Under the pieces are notes generated by a model. That model saw nothing but the letters and a program-made list of their open reading frames with translations, was not told the origin of the DNA and did not search any database. A program made the position numbers and the translations under genes. Below are positions 49,101 to 62,200 of a stretch of 64,000 bases of DNA, piece by piece. Origin of the DNA: Phallusia fumigata (lineage: Eukaryota; Chordata; Ascidiacea; Phlebobranchia; Ascidiidae); assembly GCA_008931825.1 (NCBI GenBank), contig QXVZ01018812.1:143398-207397 (forward strand). Reading direction: 5' to 3'. Within the stretch, counting starts at the first letter, position 1; every line of letters begins with the position of its first letter.

Positions 49101-49354
49101 AAAGCCTTGTGTAGGTTAAGCTTAAAGGAGTTTTTGTCGTCCATTGCGGTTTTTTCTTTCTTTCTTTTCTCATTACCCATTTAGTCACTTATCAAAGTCT
49201 ATTCTCTCTCATTAACCCGTATACTGAAAACTGACTAACCGTAATTAACAATTACTTTCCAAAACTATGTTTTCTTTCACCAAGCAAAAAAACCAACTAA
49301 ACACATTTTACGTGAGGTAAGCCTATACCTCGTGCATGTTACTCTGTGCACATC
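46194..49354 (-). CDS. LOX-D 3' part: end of exon 7 to exon 14
   Basis: Exons: 49354-49329 (last 26 bp of exon 7, CAQSNMHE), 48909-48717, 48538-48458, 48253-48135, 47952-47833, 47538-47404, 46991-46893, 46373-46194. All are in phase and open. It carries both His of exon 8 ([13 protein letters not shown]), the HAAVN motif of exon 12 and the terminal PNSIAI with Ile. Exons 1-6 and most of exon 7 are cut off by the N at 49355. The 3' half is most like LOX-E: intron 7 also shares LOX-E-like text such as TTAAGCTTAAAGG. It is probably the 3' end of a complete gene whose 5' end is not in this assembly, since no inactivating change is seen. Confidence 0.85.
46730..46888. mobile_element. MITE remnant in LOX-D intron 13
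   Basis: Shares CATGATAAGTGTAGTATTTC and AAGCAAAGAAGGGATGCATC with the LOX-B intron element and with LOX-E intron 13 (56750-56906). Its left end is degenerate. It lies at the same intron position in LOX-D and LOX-E, so it predates their duplication. Confidence 0.6.
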
Positions 49355-49355
49355 N
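49355..49355. other. Single N: probable assembly join inside LOX-D
   Basis: One undetermined base separates the last 26 bp of an exon 7 (left) from the first 42 bp of an exon 10 (right). Neither fragment is completed, and no splice site lies at the boundary. Exons 8, 9 and 10 occur on both sides. This is the pattern of two contigs or two gene copies joined with a placeholder base. Confidence 0.85.
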
Positions 49356-52300
49356 CTCTGTAATAGTACCCGGGCAAAAGAGATGCGTCGTCCGTACCTG
49401 CGAGTAAGCACTTCATTTCATTGACTATATCCAAATCAGTTGCGTACAGACAGCATAATAACAATGATGATCAAATGTAAATCTACCTACCATATTTCTT
49501 GAGAAGCTTGGGAATGTTAAGATTTTCGATCTTGAAAGTTTTGTAGACCTTTTTTGTCAGAGCAAGTGCCTCTACAAATGTACAATAATCATATGTATGT
49601 CTCACACATTACAAAAATGGTCACATGGTAACTAACTTGTGGAAATTCCCTTTCCCGGTACTGCAAAGGATGGCAAGAGTGTAATTCTCGCATTATTGTT
49701 GATGCATGAAACCGTGCGGAGATGGGGGCGCATCAGCTTGTAAATCGGATGAGCACGCGGCAAACAACGGAACAGTCCAACGCCGAATGGCTCCATTGCA
49801 CCGTGGGTCTCCAAAAAGTGGTAGATCCACTAGAAATAAAACACCAACAAACTGGGGGAATGTTTGAACACATTGGATTTATTTGTCAGAGAGCAAAGCC
49901 GTCTTTATAATTTCGTCAGTGGTGTTCGCGTTATTAAAACTAATTTAAGGTTGGTTTAACCAACTGCAAATAAAAAACAAAAGGAAAATTACATTCACAA
50001 TGACATCGCCCAACTAGATTCAATGGTGTACATAACTATGAGTGTTAGCCAAACCATTGAATACACTCAATTTACATAACTATACCTCGTGCATATTACT
50101 CTGTGCGCATCGAAAATACATCTTGGCAAGCAGCCAATCGTCCTTGCTGTCGTTTGGCGTGAACACGTGATCTCGGTTACCAGGAACCAGTTGAATAGCC
50201 AGTGGCAGAAATTCGCCTTTGTCATTGACATAAAACAGACCAATGCTGTTGGTGCAGTGTAGTTCCCCCCCATTTATTACATGCGCCATTCTCGGTACTC
50301 CGTCAAGAACATCAGAGAAATCGGCAATGTAGATTTTTCCTGCCTGCAGAAAATGCAAGAAAAACCGTTTTTAATATTTTTTCGCGAAACATCTTTGTTC
50401 GTACCTTCATTTCTCCCTCCAGTGTCTTGCCGTTTCCAAGAGTCGTCTCTACGTCACTATTGATGATGTCACAGTTTGTAGGTAGTGACGTACAACGCTT
50501 AAAGCAGTGTGGGCTGATTCCGTTCAGTGTTTGTCTACCAGTGGCAGGATCCGAATACCAACTGTTGTAACAAGGAAATATCCAGCACATAAAAAAGTAA
50601 TACATTTACAACCGCTATTTTCATCACACTTACTCATCCAAGTTAATGGGATGTGGCCGTAGCATGGAATCGTGCTTGTACAATGAATGGTAATCCTCCA
50701 ATTTATTGATGGGTGATACAACCGCTGCAGATTTTTGTGCAAACTTTTATTGATTTTGTTAAAATCTCGGACCGCCTTTATAAATGGTAAGCGAAAACCG
50801 TTGGCAATTTTTAGGTACTTTGCTGTAGTTTCGGTTTTGCTAAACAACAGTTCGCCCATTAAAGCCCAACAATGGACGAAAGAAGCGAACGTGCAGATAA
50901 TTATTGTTTTATTTAGGTTTAAAGTTTCAAAGCAATTGTAGAAAACGTGGCACGAAACATTCTTTGTAACACGCGACGTGCGCAATTCCTTTAAAGCAAA
51001 ACTGGCCCTTAACACAAAATTAATTTCGATCACCTACTCTGAATAGTCTTGAGCGTGGAGTTGATTACCCCTTCGAAAACAGTACTCAGGAAGTAATTGA
51101 CCTTGACTGCGTCTTGCTGGAATATCTTCGGAAGTTCCAAGCGTGTGGACGCGTTGACGTAACGGGGAAGTCCCCAGCTGTTATCATCCGGATTTGGTTT
51201 CGGCACCCAGTCGAATTTTGTCATGTTACTGGCGATCTCTTTATCGCGAAGATTTTTTATCTTCGGGTTGGTGATGTTTTGTGGGAGTTGAGCTACAAGA
51301 GTTAACAGTCAAATATTACTAATATTTTCCACGTCTATGTAAGAAAAGTGCAGTCACTAATAGGGAGTTAGTAAACCGCTTTTAGTGTTCAAAAAATGAC
51401 AATATTACAGTTTACTTAATGACGCTTGCAAAGGCGCTGAAAAAAACAATTTGACTTAAGTCACTGTAGAAAACTTGTTTCTTGCGTCACTGTTTTAAAA
51501 ACATTACTTTGGTTGAGAGTTATTTTTAACGTCTTTTGCTTAAGCAGCACTTAAATTAAGAAACGGACAGGCAATGACTTAGCTTGACCAAACTAACGAA
51601 GGGCTTTAGAAAAACATCACACACACAAGTTCGACCCACTGCTTATTTTGCTTTTTAATACACACCGTCTCCCCTTGCGACCTCGATAGAAGTAGTTATC
51701 CAATCATAGATAGGAAACTCAGCTGATTCAACACCATATTCTACTTTTACCATGTTACACATCCATTCGTCCTCAGCCAGCCAATTCGTCAACTCTGTTT
51801 GAGATCAATTTGTCAAAGAAAATCAATTTCTAGATAACCTCATTTTATGTATAACGAAGCCAAACAAAAACTTTTTGAAGATTTAGAGTATTTATGTTGG
51901 CCCAATGTTTTGCCTTAAAAGTTTATTTTTGGTGACTTACTAAATTCAATGATGACTGGAAGGCCGACATCTTCACAAGTCAAACTGTAACTGTCAGTTT
52001 TTCCAGGCTGAAAGTCGTCATACATAAACTTATCTAACGTCAACCATCCGGTAGAAAAACCGTCCTCGCCGAACATCTTCAGACTAACGGCGGAGTTGGT
52101 ACCGGCATTGCCGGTTGCCGCCGATGTCTGGGGAATGTAAAAGGTTCTGTTCATAATCGTTTTGAACTGTAGGCAAAAAATCAATCAAATTTCGATGAGC
52201 AAATGTTTCTTTTCCAATACCACAAGAAACGAAAGTGCTTGAAAAAAACTTTTGGTACCAGACATGGTATGAATGTAAAAAGGTCTTTTTAGTAAATGCA

Positions 52301-52678
52301 TGATGCGTACCGACGTTTCGACATCCTAAACAAGTCGTCTTCCACAGGGTGAACAACACCAAAAGCGCGGAATACAACGCGCTATGGTAAAAAGCGAAAA
52401 AATGAAGAGTCTTTGCATATCCATTAACTGTACAACACCATAAGCATAAAAACAGATGTTTTGCTTCCGGTGTCATAAAGGCATGGAAGACGACCTGTAT
52501 AGGAAACGTTGGTGCGCATAATACATTTGCGAGAAGAGCCTTCATAACTTTAAGAAATTGCCCTGAAAAATTTTTTTTAACAAAAACAGTTTAAAAACTT
52601 CATTTGTCGTTTTTCGTTCCCATCGTGTTGGATGACTTGTCAACTTACCGACACTGTAACTCTGTAAGAAGCTTTCAT
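49356..52678 (-). CDS. LOX-D 5' part: exon 1 to start of exon 10
   Basis: Exons: 52678-52649, 52127-51941, 51794-51666, 51292-51038, 50724-50634, 50561-50405, 50343-50086, 49829-49637, 49571-49491 and 49397-49356 (first 42 bp of exon 10, [14 protein letters not shown]). All junctions are in phase. The protein starts MKASYRVTVS (as in LOX-E) with a PLAT domain and keeps the exon 8 pair WIYHFLETH. Its exon 8 differs from the exon 8 left of the N at several residues (WIYHFLETHGAME against [32 protein letters not shown] against [19 protein letters not shown]). The two parts are therefore not one gene with a simple exon repeat. Exons 11-14 of this copy, including the His-Asn and Ile ligands, are missing at the N. 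Confidence 0.85.
52280..52543. mobile_element. Inverted-repeat element in LOX-D intron 1
   Basis: About 260 bp with imperfect inverted ends: ATGCGTACCGACGTTTCG near the left, and GGAAGACGACCTGTATAGGA and GGTGCGCAT near the right. The outer arms are AGGTCTTTTT / AGAGCCTT. It is homologous to the element in LOX-E intron 1 (62049-62302) and absent from the 202-bp intron 1 of LOX-C. Confidence 0.7.
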
Positions 52679-55600
52679 TTTTGGTTTTCTTGCAATCAAT
52701 CAATCAATCAATGACTTACAAAATCTTATTTTTTGATTGACCTATAGACGCATAAATATATGCCGCACATGAAAGTTCACTATTCAAATATTTCTACTTT
52801 CTCTCTTCGCATGATACCACTTAAATTGTTTTCATAAATTCACATCACAACTTTTCTCCAAGCTGACGTTGTACAACATAAAGCGCACATCCATAGTGGG
52901 CAACTAAAAATCGTAAAGACGTGTAGTGTCTAACGTTTATGAGTTCGTTGGCACAGATACATTTAATAACTTTACTGCCGCAATACAGGAAACATGTCAC
53001 ACCTAGTTTCACTACCCCTGCTAGGCAGCCAGCTAAAGTTTCTACTGTTTGGTCATGCGGCAATGTAAAATTTGTTTCAAGCTTCAAGAATTATCAACTG
53101 AAAATAAAAAACATGTCATGTTTTGACAATGGTTCTTCTTGAAGTGCACCTATAGCAGTTTGGTCAATTTACCTGCAGCAGCGCCGTTTTAAACTCGTCT
53201 CTCAGGCTATCAGAGCGAAAAGAGAGAAAAAAACAGTCCTAAACCACACCTAAAAATATGTGATGGGGAGGGAAATGCTTTTGTTATTTTGAGTCACGTT
53301 TAATGGAAAAATAAATAAAACGCAAGGCGAACCGCACTGAAAGATGAAAAGTTAATAAATAGTAGATGGCGCCGATGAAAGGCCAGACGTGCTAATGCAA
53401 TCAATGTTTGAAGTAATAAATATTTTTCACACAGCCGCTATAGTCTCGTTGAAAAAAAGTAACCCCCTTGAAAAGTATGTCATGTTTCGTAAAGCTATAT
53501 GATCGTCAGATTTTTCAGACCCTGTATAATTTGAACTCTGGTGACTTGTTAAACTATGCGGAAACTTTAAGTTATCGCAATATGTTCAGCAGCGCGGTAT
53601 GTAGTTATTTCCAGTTAAAAGTTTTTTAAGTTTTTTAATACGTTTATAAGTCAAAAAATAAACGACAAAAATGAGGTGCCTTTCTTTGACGTGCATTAAC
53701 AAAAGTGCTGTGACGTCGCAAAGGCTTTATCAACGTTTTTTTGCTGCATTCGCAAAATACCCGGATTGTTTTGAATTTGTCATAGTCCGTTGGGTTAGGC
53801 GGAATCCTCATGGATCACTGAAGCTGCTGTCAACCAACAAAAAGCTGGCCAATAAATGATAATATCACGAAAATTTAACCCGGTGTTCAGCTATTTCCAG
53901 AGAAACGTGTTCAAATTCAGCAGTCCCGAAATTGTTTCAAATACAAAAGTCAAGTAATACCTTTAATAAGTCAAAAAATAAACGGCAAAAATGATGCCTT
54001 TCTTTGTTGATATTTCACAAAAGTTCTGTGTTGCGCGTATCCTTTGCAACGTTTTTTTAACTGAATTTGTAAAACAGCCGCATTGCATTATATTCGGCAT
54101 GGGCCCTAGAGCTTAGCTGAATCACCGTATCGCTAAAGCTACTCAGTCAACCAACAAAAAAGCTAGTAACTAAATACAAGGCTCTGACCTTTAGCTGCAA
54201 TCCATGGGGCGCTTTGCAAGTTTTATTCTGAAAAAAAATGTCGATTATATGCCCCGGTCACCTGACCTGCGATAAGATTGTTGCTGACAACATTGACAAA
54301 CCGTGCAAAGGTCTTACTGACAGAAACTATTTGACGATGCAAAAGTTCGTTGCGATCAAATAGTTTCTATGGTTTGTTGTAAGGTTTTTTCAATAAATAT
54401 TCGACCACCCTAAACGTTTTTCGCTCATTCGTAACCAGCAACGGCAAAATTAGTAAAAAAATAAAATAAACGTTTGTTAGGTAAGTTTGCTTTGGCGTAG
54501 GATCTGTTTATTTGTTGCATTTCATGTGCACTATATTTCTAATTTCAGTTAAAGACCTTTTGTAGCTCATAATGAAAATCTTCCATTGTGCAAACAAAGA
54601 GAAAATCGCTAGAAAAATCAGCCAAGTGTCGTATTTTTGTGGCCCGAATGAACAATTTGCGGTACTGTAAGCGGTAGCAATCTGTCGAGAGGCAACGTCC
54701 TATTGTGTCGATCACGTTTCGTGCTCTAACAATAGAACTGACGAATCACAAAATCTTTGAACTCCACGAAAACGTGATGGCTAGATAAACGCTAGGCAAT
54801 GAAGATAGAAGGCAGACTGTGCTGATAAAAATTTCAATTGACGTGATGAACATTATTTACTTGGCCGAGACAGCTCGCCGCGTAACCTTTAGAAAAGCCT
54901 GTTTCGGCTATAATGGGTCGTCAAACAAAGAGTTTGGAATGTAAAAAAATCGTAAAAATTCCAACCATATTTTCGTGTAAAATGTTTTTATTGCTATTGG
55001 GCAACAACATAGCTGAAAGAAATTATGTTGTTGATTTTAGCCAATGAACAACCCATTGTTACAAAAACTATTAAAGTTCCAATTCTGCGGGGTTAGTGAT
55101 CAAAAGTGAAGAGAATTACCAGTGAACAAAGAACAATTAAAGTCCGACAATAAATCTCCGAGAGTATTGTTGTGACAAACCGTTTCCTACAAAGCGACTT
55201 TAAGGCGAACGATCACAAAATGTGTAACACACAAGTTTTCCGCAGGCACACAAAAAACAGCGTATAAGCAATAAGGTTTATCGTACAAATTGTAAATGCC
55301 ACTTTTAATCTCCACTCTCACAAGAACAATCTCAAATCACACGCCAACTGAATTTCTTGCATTCCGATTGCAGTTACAAATGACCAAATACTGTCTGAAT
55401 AATACAGAGCAACGTATTTTTGTTGAACCTATTGTGATTTAAATACTGTTGGGGATCCTGGATTGCAATAGGAACGTGTAACGATGTACCAACTTGCTGT
55501 TGCAAGCTTCGATCTTAGCTTCGGGCGCTTGCAGATCACTCATGTACAATTTACATTATCATCATACAACTCACTCATAGATAGAAATATGCATATATGC

Positions 55601-56209
55601 CACCAACTACCAATGCGGTTATACGACGTAAATCAGTTATTTGGTTTCAAGTCTCAAGTATTTGTCAAATCTGTCGTCTGGGGAGGCAACATCTTTCTCA
55701 TTTTTAAATTATTTTGTTTGTTTCTTTGTTTCATTTTTATCCTTTGTGGGCGGAACAACGCCTGAATGCGTTACGCTCACAGTCCACCGTCGAGCTCCCA
55801 GACTCATTGCAGTTCCGTTGCATCATTTTTTTAATTGATTTCGATTTTAGTGTCAGTAAAGGCTGTCACAGATTTCTTTTAACCATTGCAGTAAACTGCA
55901 TCTGGACTGGAATGAGTATGTCTTCAAAACCTCTTGGAAGGTTGCTTAAACGATAAACTAATTTTTTTGCATATATTTGTGAGGGTATACGTGCTAAATT
56001 TACCACATGCGTGTACACATAAAGGCAACAGCATACATACAGGTTTTTTAGAATTGCATGCGACAATGAATCTTCCAACACACAGGGTATAAACAATTAG
56101 AGATGTGAAGCATGTTTACTATGTGAATTATCATTTCAAACAATAACTAGAATTCGAAAGCAGATCCTATATACACTTGCATGCCCACATATCTGATTTT
56201 TTTAAAACT
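52679..56209. other. Duplicated intergenic block between LOX-D and LOX-E
   Basis: About 3.5 kb, colinear with the block upstream of LOX-C. It contains one GAAAGAGAGAAAAA module (about 53215-53625), partial repeats of CAGTCCCGAAATTGTTTCAA (near 53920) and the CTTTAGCTGCAATCCA phrase (near 54190). No independent gene is seen. Confidence 0.65.
55456..55544 (-). pseudogene. Relic of LOX exon 14 between LOX-D and LOX-E
   Basis: About 89 bp homologous to the relic at 45407-45494 and to the 3' part of LOX exon 14. It breaks off at the same point: the text after ATGAGTGATCTGCAAGCGCC on the minus strand continues only inside the exon, and GTACAATTTACATTATCATC flanks it on the plus strand in both relics. 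It therefore arose before the unit was duplicated. The functional LOX-E exon 14 is about 0.8 kb away. Confidence 0.78.
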
Positions 56210-59200
56210 TTAAATGGCAATGCTGTTTGGAACCTTGGATGGCAGCAGGAATGTGTAAGGATGTTCCAACTTGCTGTTGCGAGCTTTGATCTTGGCTTCG
56301 AGCGCTTGCAGATCGCTCATGTAAGTTTTCTGAATGTCGATGATCGCTTGCTCAGTGAAGAGACGCTCCGGGAAATTTCCCAAGTAAACCTGGACAATTT
56401 GTTGCGTTTTTAGCATCGCAAATATTAATACCGCCGCGCCATTGATTGGACAAGACCGCAGACTCATATTATGTTCCCTGTTTAAAATTCGGTTTGCGAG
56501 TGGCGGATGGAAATTGATTCAGTCATTTCCTGCTTTAAGTATACTTTGGACACAGGTGGTATTCAAAAATGCCCTACTTCAATCAAATAGTCTTGTATGG
56601 GTCAAGGTTGCGTGTTATACGCCTGCGTGAAACGTATTTAAGCTTAGTTTGATGGTTTTGCTTTAAAAGGCGTTCTAATTGAAGCAGACAGGGGAATGTA
56701 CACCCAATAGGCAGAATTTTATGCAAGTAATTTCAACTTTACAGTAAACTTATTCATGATAAGTGTAGTATTTCTTTTTGGGGAGACCGGTGATTCCAAA
56801 TCACTTACCATTCCTTTATATCAATTCGTGACTGGTAGGAAAGAAATGATAAGTTCCAAAATGAGCAAAGAAGGGATGCATCAAAAATGTTGGGAACCAT
56901 TGCTCTGTAACCTTTCGGTCAAACTGTTTTGCAATGACGCGATTTTTGGGAAGGTGAATTATGGTAAAACGATCATGACAGATTTTGTTATCAGGTTGAA
57001 AAACGGTGGTGGCAGACGTGGGAACCGGTTTTTATTTGATCCTTTGCAAACGTTCGAGTTTTTAATGTTACAAAGCGACATATTACTGAGTAAAGCATTT
57101 ACCTCGTTGGGGGAGAACTCGGAGAGAGCAAACACCACTGAAAGAACAGCCCCGGCAATCACCGGATCTGGAAGGCTGTCCAAAATCCTTTGTTTGTTTG
57201 CCTTAATTAAAAGACGGATTAAATACATAATTTTAAAAGGGGGAATATTATACTGTAATAAAGTAACCTCAAGAGCATGCAAGCCTATAGCGCATGGCCA
57301 AAAAATAGCAAATTCTCTTTTGGTCAAATACGACGTGACGTAAGATGATTTGCAATCAAATGTAAACTAATGGTTTATATTTTGTTGTATTCTCATAATG
57401 GTGCTTGATTTACTTAATAGCATAAAGATTAGGGTCCCAATCTTGGCATAGATATTTCTCTACCTTCGGGCTCTTCTTTTGTATTAATTATCGTAGACAG
57501 ACGACTGTTTGAATTTATCTGTCTCAGAACTTTTGATGGTCCTATAAAGTTTTGTGGGTTAACTTGTTGTGTTCAATTATCCCCTTCGGGCAAAATCAGT
57601 TAATCTTGTGATTACCTCTCCCTTCCTGTGTGGAGGCTGTCGCATTGCAAGCGGTGCATTCGGGACGAACTTGTAGTTTTCGAACTGACCAAAGTTGACT
57701 GCGGCATGTTGAACCGAACTTGTGAACATCAGGATGACGCAAATCTCAATCTAGAAAACAAGATAGGTATGCTGTTGAGAACTCATTTTGAAGAAATTGG
57801 AAAGTTTTTCAAAATGAGCTTCCAACTATCACCCTTGTCATTTCTGACTTTGTGTTCATTAGCTCGTCGTATGTGTATGGAGACATTAAAACAAAATGTT
57901 TTGTCGAGGTACAACATCAATATTTATTGTAGTTATTGGTAAAGTCCTATATAATTGTCGTAATATAATTCTTTTTTGGTGCGGCCTAAATGTAACTCAA
58001 TGCTGATGTCAGTTTAAAACCGGTTCTTACCAGCTGATCGACGGAAATCAGTTTTTCTGGCATTCCCTTTGTGTCGTTGTTTTGCCAACCGAGGCCTTCT
58101 TTGGCTACATCCTGTGTCCAATGTTGCAATTCATAATCATTCACGACGTCCTGAAAATGTAGTAACGTCTAGATACACCTTAATAAAATCCTAATTCCGT
58201 TTTATAAATAATGCTCGAAAACAAATCAATTATCTAAGGGTTCATTGTGCCCATGGCATATAATTTGACAATTTAGCTTTTCTATCTGAGATTTATCAGC
58301 ATGGTGGCGCTAGAGCGATTTGCGCAAAGTCAATCAGCTGAACCAGATAAAATCTAACGCATCGAAGCCCTAATAAATCGTCCTACCGCGTCGCTGTTGT
58401 AGTAATAACGGATGCAGGCACTCGCATATTTCTTCATGATGACCCAATGATCTAGCGCATCGTCTCTGTAGCAGTATCCGGGCAGAAGAGATGCGTCGTC
58501 CGTACCTGCGAGTAGGCACTTCATTTTTCGGAAATTATTCAAATCGCTTGCAGGACGAGTTATGTTGTGAAATGCCTGCGCGACCATGTAAATTTTACTT
58601 TTGTTTTTATCATTAACTCTTGGAGTACATTCAAAACGACATCCAAGTTGTCGTCTTATTACCGAGTACAGACCTCATTAAAACAATGATGATCAAAATG
58701 ATCAAATGCCTACCCACCGTATTTCTTGAGAAGGTTGGGAATGTTAAGATTTTCGATCTTGAAAGATTTGTAGGTCTTTCTTATCAGGGAGAATGCCTCT
58801 ACAAAAGAAAAAAAATCATGTGTATTCAGCACACATCGAAAAAACTGTATAGTGTCCAACTTTTAAAAATTAAAATAAAGAAATGGTACAGAGTACAATA
58901 TGGTAAAAGGCAAATGTTTGGCCTCAGACAACTTGGATTGCATAGAAAATATGCTTGAACAGAAAAATAACATGATACTAACTTATGGAAATTCCTTTTC
59001 CCGGTATGGCACTGGAGGGCAAGAGTGTACTTCTCGCATCATTGTTGATGCATGAAACTGTGCGAAGGTGTGGGCGAAGCAGCTTGTAAATCGGATGAGC
59101 ACGCGGTAAACACCGGAACAGTGCGACGGCGAATGGTTCCATTGAACCGTGGGTCTCCAAATAGTGATAGATCCACTGGAAGTAAAACACCAACAAGCTA

Positions 59201-62200
59201 ACGATTATTCAATTTACCAAAATATTTACAAATAGCCTGTTAAATTTTACAATCGAAAAATTACAATTTGTATGTTACAATGACCGCTATCATAACGCTT
59301 CGTTTTAAGCTAAAGCCTTATGTAAGTTAAGCTTAAAGGCGTTTTTGTCGGTTATTGAGGTTTTTTCTTTATTTATTTCTATCAATTTAGTCACTTATTA
59401 ATGTCTAATCTCTCTCATTAACCAGTATATTGAAAACTGACTAACCGTAATTAATAATTACTTTCCTAAACTTTATGTTTGTTAGTCCAGTGTGCACTAT
59501 CAAACATTTAGCCATTTTGCGTTTGGGTGGTTTTTTACCTGGTGGGTTAGCTTCTAAGGCACCCTCGGCTCGTCCCACAAACGTCGCTACCCAGTCGTTT
59601 ATCTCATGCTGCGCCAAACTCACTCTCATGTGAAACCCCGTCACGTAACGCCTTCTAATTACAATTTAGCTTTAGCGCGTTCAACCTCGTCCCACCAATA
59701 GTCCCCTTAACATTTTGGCACCTCAAAGAGTTTTAACGTTGCGCAGCTATTTCCGGCCTGTTAATTAATTTAGTACTATTGTGTCGCTATGTTTTCTTTC
59801 AAGCAAAATAAACTTTATTCCACCCAACAAATGTTACATAAAATAAATCTATACCTCGTGCATGTTACTCTGTGCACATCGAAAATACATCTTGGCAAGC
59901 AGCCAATCTTCCTTGCTGTCGTTGGACGTGAAGACGTAATCTCTGTTGCCAGGAACCAGTTGAATAGCCAGTGGCAGAAATTCGCCTTTGTCATTGACAT
60001 AAAACAGACCAATGCAGTTGGCGCAGTGAAGTTCCCCCCTATTTATTACATGCGTCATTCTCGGAACTCCGTCGAGAACATCAGAGAAATCGGCAATGTA
60101 GATTTTTCCTGCCTGTAGAAAAGGCAAGGAGAAACGTTTTTAATATTTTTTTGCGAAACGTCTTAGTTTATACCTTCATTTCTCCCTCCAGTGTCTTGCC
60201 GTTTCCAAGATTGGTCTCTACGTCACTGTCGACGATGTCACAGTTTGTAGGTAGTGACGTACAACGCTTAAAGCAGTGTGGACTGATTCCGTTTAGTGTT
60301 TGTCTACCAGTGGCAAGATCCGAATCCCAACTGTTGTAACAAGAAAATATCCAGCACATAAAAAAGTAATACATTCAAAACCGCTATTTTCATCACACTT
60401 ACTCATCCAAGTTAATGGGATGTGGCCGTAGCATGGAATCGTGCTTGTACAATGAATGGTAATCCTTTAATTCGTTGATGGGTGACACAACCGCTGCAGA
60501 TTTTTGTGTAAACTTGTATTTATTTTGTCAAAATTTCAGACCGGCTTAATAAATTTTAAGCGAAGACCGTTGACAATTTTTAGGTACTTCACTGTAGTTT
60601 CAGTTATACTAAACCACAGTTTGCCTGTTAAAGCCCAACCATGGACAAAGCAAGCAAATGTGCATGTTCTATTTAGGGTTGAAGTTTCAAAGCAATTGCA
60701 GAAAACGTGGCAAGAAACATTCTTTAAAACACGCGACGTACGCAATTCCATTAATGGACAACTGACCCTTAACACAAAATTCTGTTCGATTACCTACTTT
60801 GAATGGTCTTGAGCGTTGAGTTGATTACCCCTTCAAAAACAGTGCTCAGGAAGTATTTGACCTTGACTGCGTCTTGTTGAAATATTTTCGGAAGTTCCGA
60901 GCGTGTGGACGCGTTGACATAACGGGGAAGTCCCCAGCTGTTATCATCCGGATTTGGTTTTGGCACCCAGTCGAATTTTGCCAAGTTACTGACGATCTCT
61001 TTAGCGCGAAGATTTTTTATCTTTGGGTTGGTGATGTTTTGTGGGAGTTGAGCTACAGGAGTTAACAGTCAAGGTTATAAACTAATATTTTCCACGTCTA
61101 TGTAAAAAAAGTGCAGTCACTAACAAAGAGTTTGTAGACGCTTTAAGTGTTAAAAAAGTAACAATGTTGCCTTTTTTTCCCATTACAGTTTACTTAATGA
61201 CACTTGCAGTGGCGCTGAAAAAAAAATTTTGACTTAAGTCACTGTAGAATGTTTTTTTTCTTTGGTCACTGTTTTAAAAAGCATTACTTTGGTTGAGTGT
61301 TATCTTTAACGTGCTTAAGTAGCACTTAAATTAGGAAACGGCCAGGAAATGGATTGACTTGACCCAAGTCACAAGGGGCTTTAGAAAAACATCACACACA
61401 CAAGTTCGACCCAGTGCTTATTTTGCTTTTTAATACACACCGTCTCCCCTTGCGACCTCGATAGAAGTAGTTATCCAATCATAGATAGGAAACTCAGCTG
61501 ATTCAACACCATATTCCACTTTTACCATGTTGCACATCCATTCGTCCTTAGCCAGCCAATTCGTCAACTCTGTTTACACACAATGTTGTCAAAGAAGATC
61601 AGTTTCATGATAACCTCATTTTATGTGCCAAACAAAATAATACGTTTCAAGGTTTCGAGTATTTATGGCGGCCCAATGTTTTGCCGTCACAGTTTCGTTT
61701 TGGTAACTTACTAAATTCAATGATGACTGGAAGGCCAACATCTTCACAGGTCACCTTGTAACTGTCAGTTTTCCCAGGCTGAAAGTCGTTGTGCAGAAAC
61801 TTATCTAATTTCACCCAATTGCTAGACGAACCGTTCTCACCGAACATCTTCAGACTAACGGCGGAGTTGGTACCAGTATTACCGGTTGCCGCCGATGTCT
61901 GGGGAATGTAAACGATAGTGTTCATAATCGTTTTGAACTGTATGCAAAAATTAATTAAATTTTGATGAGAAAATATTTCTTTCCAAATACCACAAGAAAA
62001 AAAGGTGCTTTAAATAAACTGTTGCTGCCAGGCATTGTATGGATTTATGAAGGCTCTTCTGGCAAATGTGTTATGCGTACCGACGTTTCGCGGTCCTATA
62101 CAGGTCGTTTTCCACAGGGTGAATAAAACTCAAAGCGCTTCCAGGCACATCCATCAGCGGGACGAAACCATAAACATAAAAACAGATGTTTTACTTCTGG

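Noticed and set aside
46194-52678. LOX-D as a single gene with an internal duplication of exons 8-10
   Set aside because: Exon 7 and exon 10 are each cut mid-exon exactly at the N, with no splice site, so a genuine exon duplication is less likely than an assembly join.
56756-57343. 195-codon plus-strand open frame
   Set aside because: It overlaps LOX-E intron 13 and runs antisense through LOX-E exon 13, so it is a shadow of the real gene plus MITE sequence.
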